From the NCBI GenBank assembly GCA_031272615.1, contig JAISTL010000089.1, forward strand, positions 1 to 6,719: DNA of 6,719 nt. The letters are read 5' to 3'. A program made the position numbers and the translations under genes. A model generated the notes under the pieces. The model ran no database searches. It worked only from the letters and a program-made list of their open reading frames with translations, and was not told where the DNA came from. Source of the DNA: Methylobacteriaceae bacterium (GTDB lineage Bacteria > Pseudomonadota > Alphaproteobacteria > Rhizobiales > Beijerinckiaceae). Position 1 is the stretch's first letter, and every line of letters starts with the position of its first letter. Below are positions 6,688 through 6,719 of this stretch, one piece after another.

Positions 6688-6719
6688 CCGGCCGGGGGTC
6701 ATTCCGGCCGGCGGTTTGT
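6688..6719 (+). terminator. G+C-rich hairpin at the window edge, possible terminator
   Basis: CCGGCCGG (6688-6695) and CCGGCCGG (6704-6711) can pair as an 8-bp stem around GGGTCATT, followed by CGG and TTTGT at the window end. This could terminate tyrS transcription. However, the T stretch is short and cut by the edge, and each arm is itself palindromic, so a repeat element is an equal alternative. Confidence 0.35.

Overview
The window carries six protein-coding genes in two divergent blocks. The gene content, G+C-rich codon use and gene order point to an alphaproteobacterium, perhaps of the Rhodospirillales type. The lineage is inferred from general knowledge of such loci and was not tested by a search.

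Left block, minus strand (read right to left): a NifS/IscS-like cysteine desulfurase (4325-3174), sufB (3019-1547), sufC (1483-731) and the N-terminal half of sufD (722 to the window edge). This is the front part of a SUF iron-sulfur cluster assembly operon. The desulfurase takes sulfur from cysteine, and the SufB-SufC-SufD scaffold ATPase builds the cluster. The genes that usually follow sufD (for example a SufS-type desulfurase, a SufT/DUF59 protein, an A-type carrier) would lie beyond position 1. No Rrf2-family (IscR/RirA-like) regulator gene is present in the window.

Right block, plus strand: a small alpha/beta hydrolase with an intact Ser-Asp-His triad (4541-5218), then tyrS for tyrosyl-tRNA synthetase (5280-6548). 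The 215-base gap between the blocks (4326-4540) should hold both outward promoters. It contains a short direct repeat and several promoter-like words, but no operator I can name with certainty.

The last 171 bases (6549-6719) contain no gene and are the least ordinary part. They hold four 9-bp tandem units, a long inverted repeat whose right arm can pair with the left side in two registers, a short element resembling dispersed palindromic repeats, and a G+C-rich hairpin next to a short T-rich stretch.

Smaller structures sit at gene junctions. The stop codons of both the desulfurase and sufB lie inside perfect inverted repeats, and a promoter-like sequence precedes sufB. I found no convincing undescribed biological system. 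The coding part looks like a conserved housekeeping locus, and the items worth a second look are regulatory or repeat structures.
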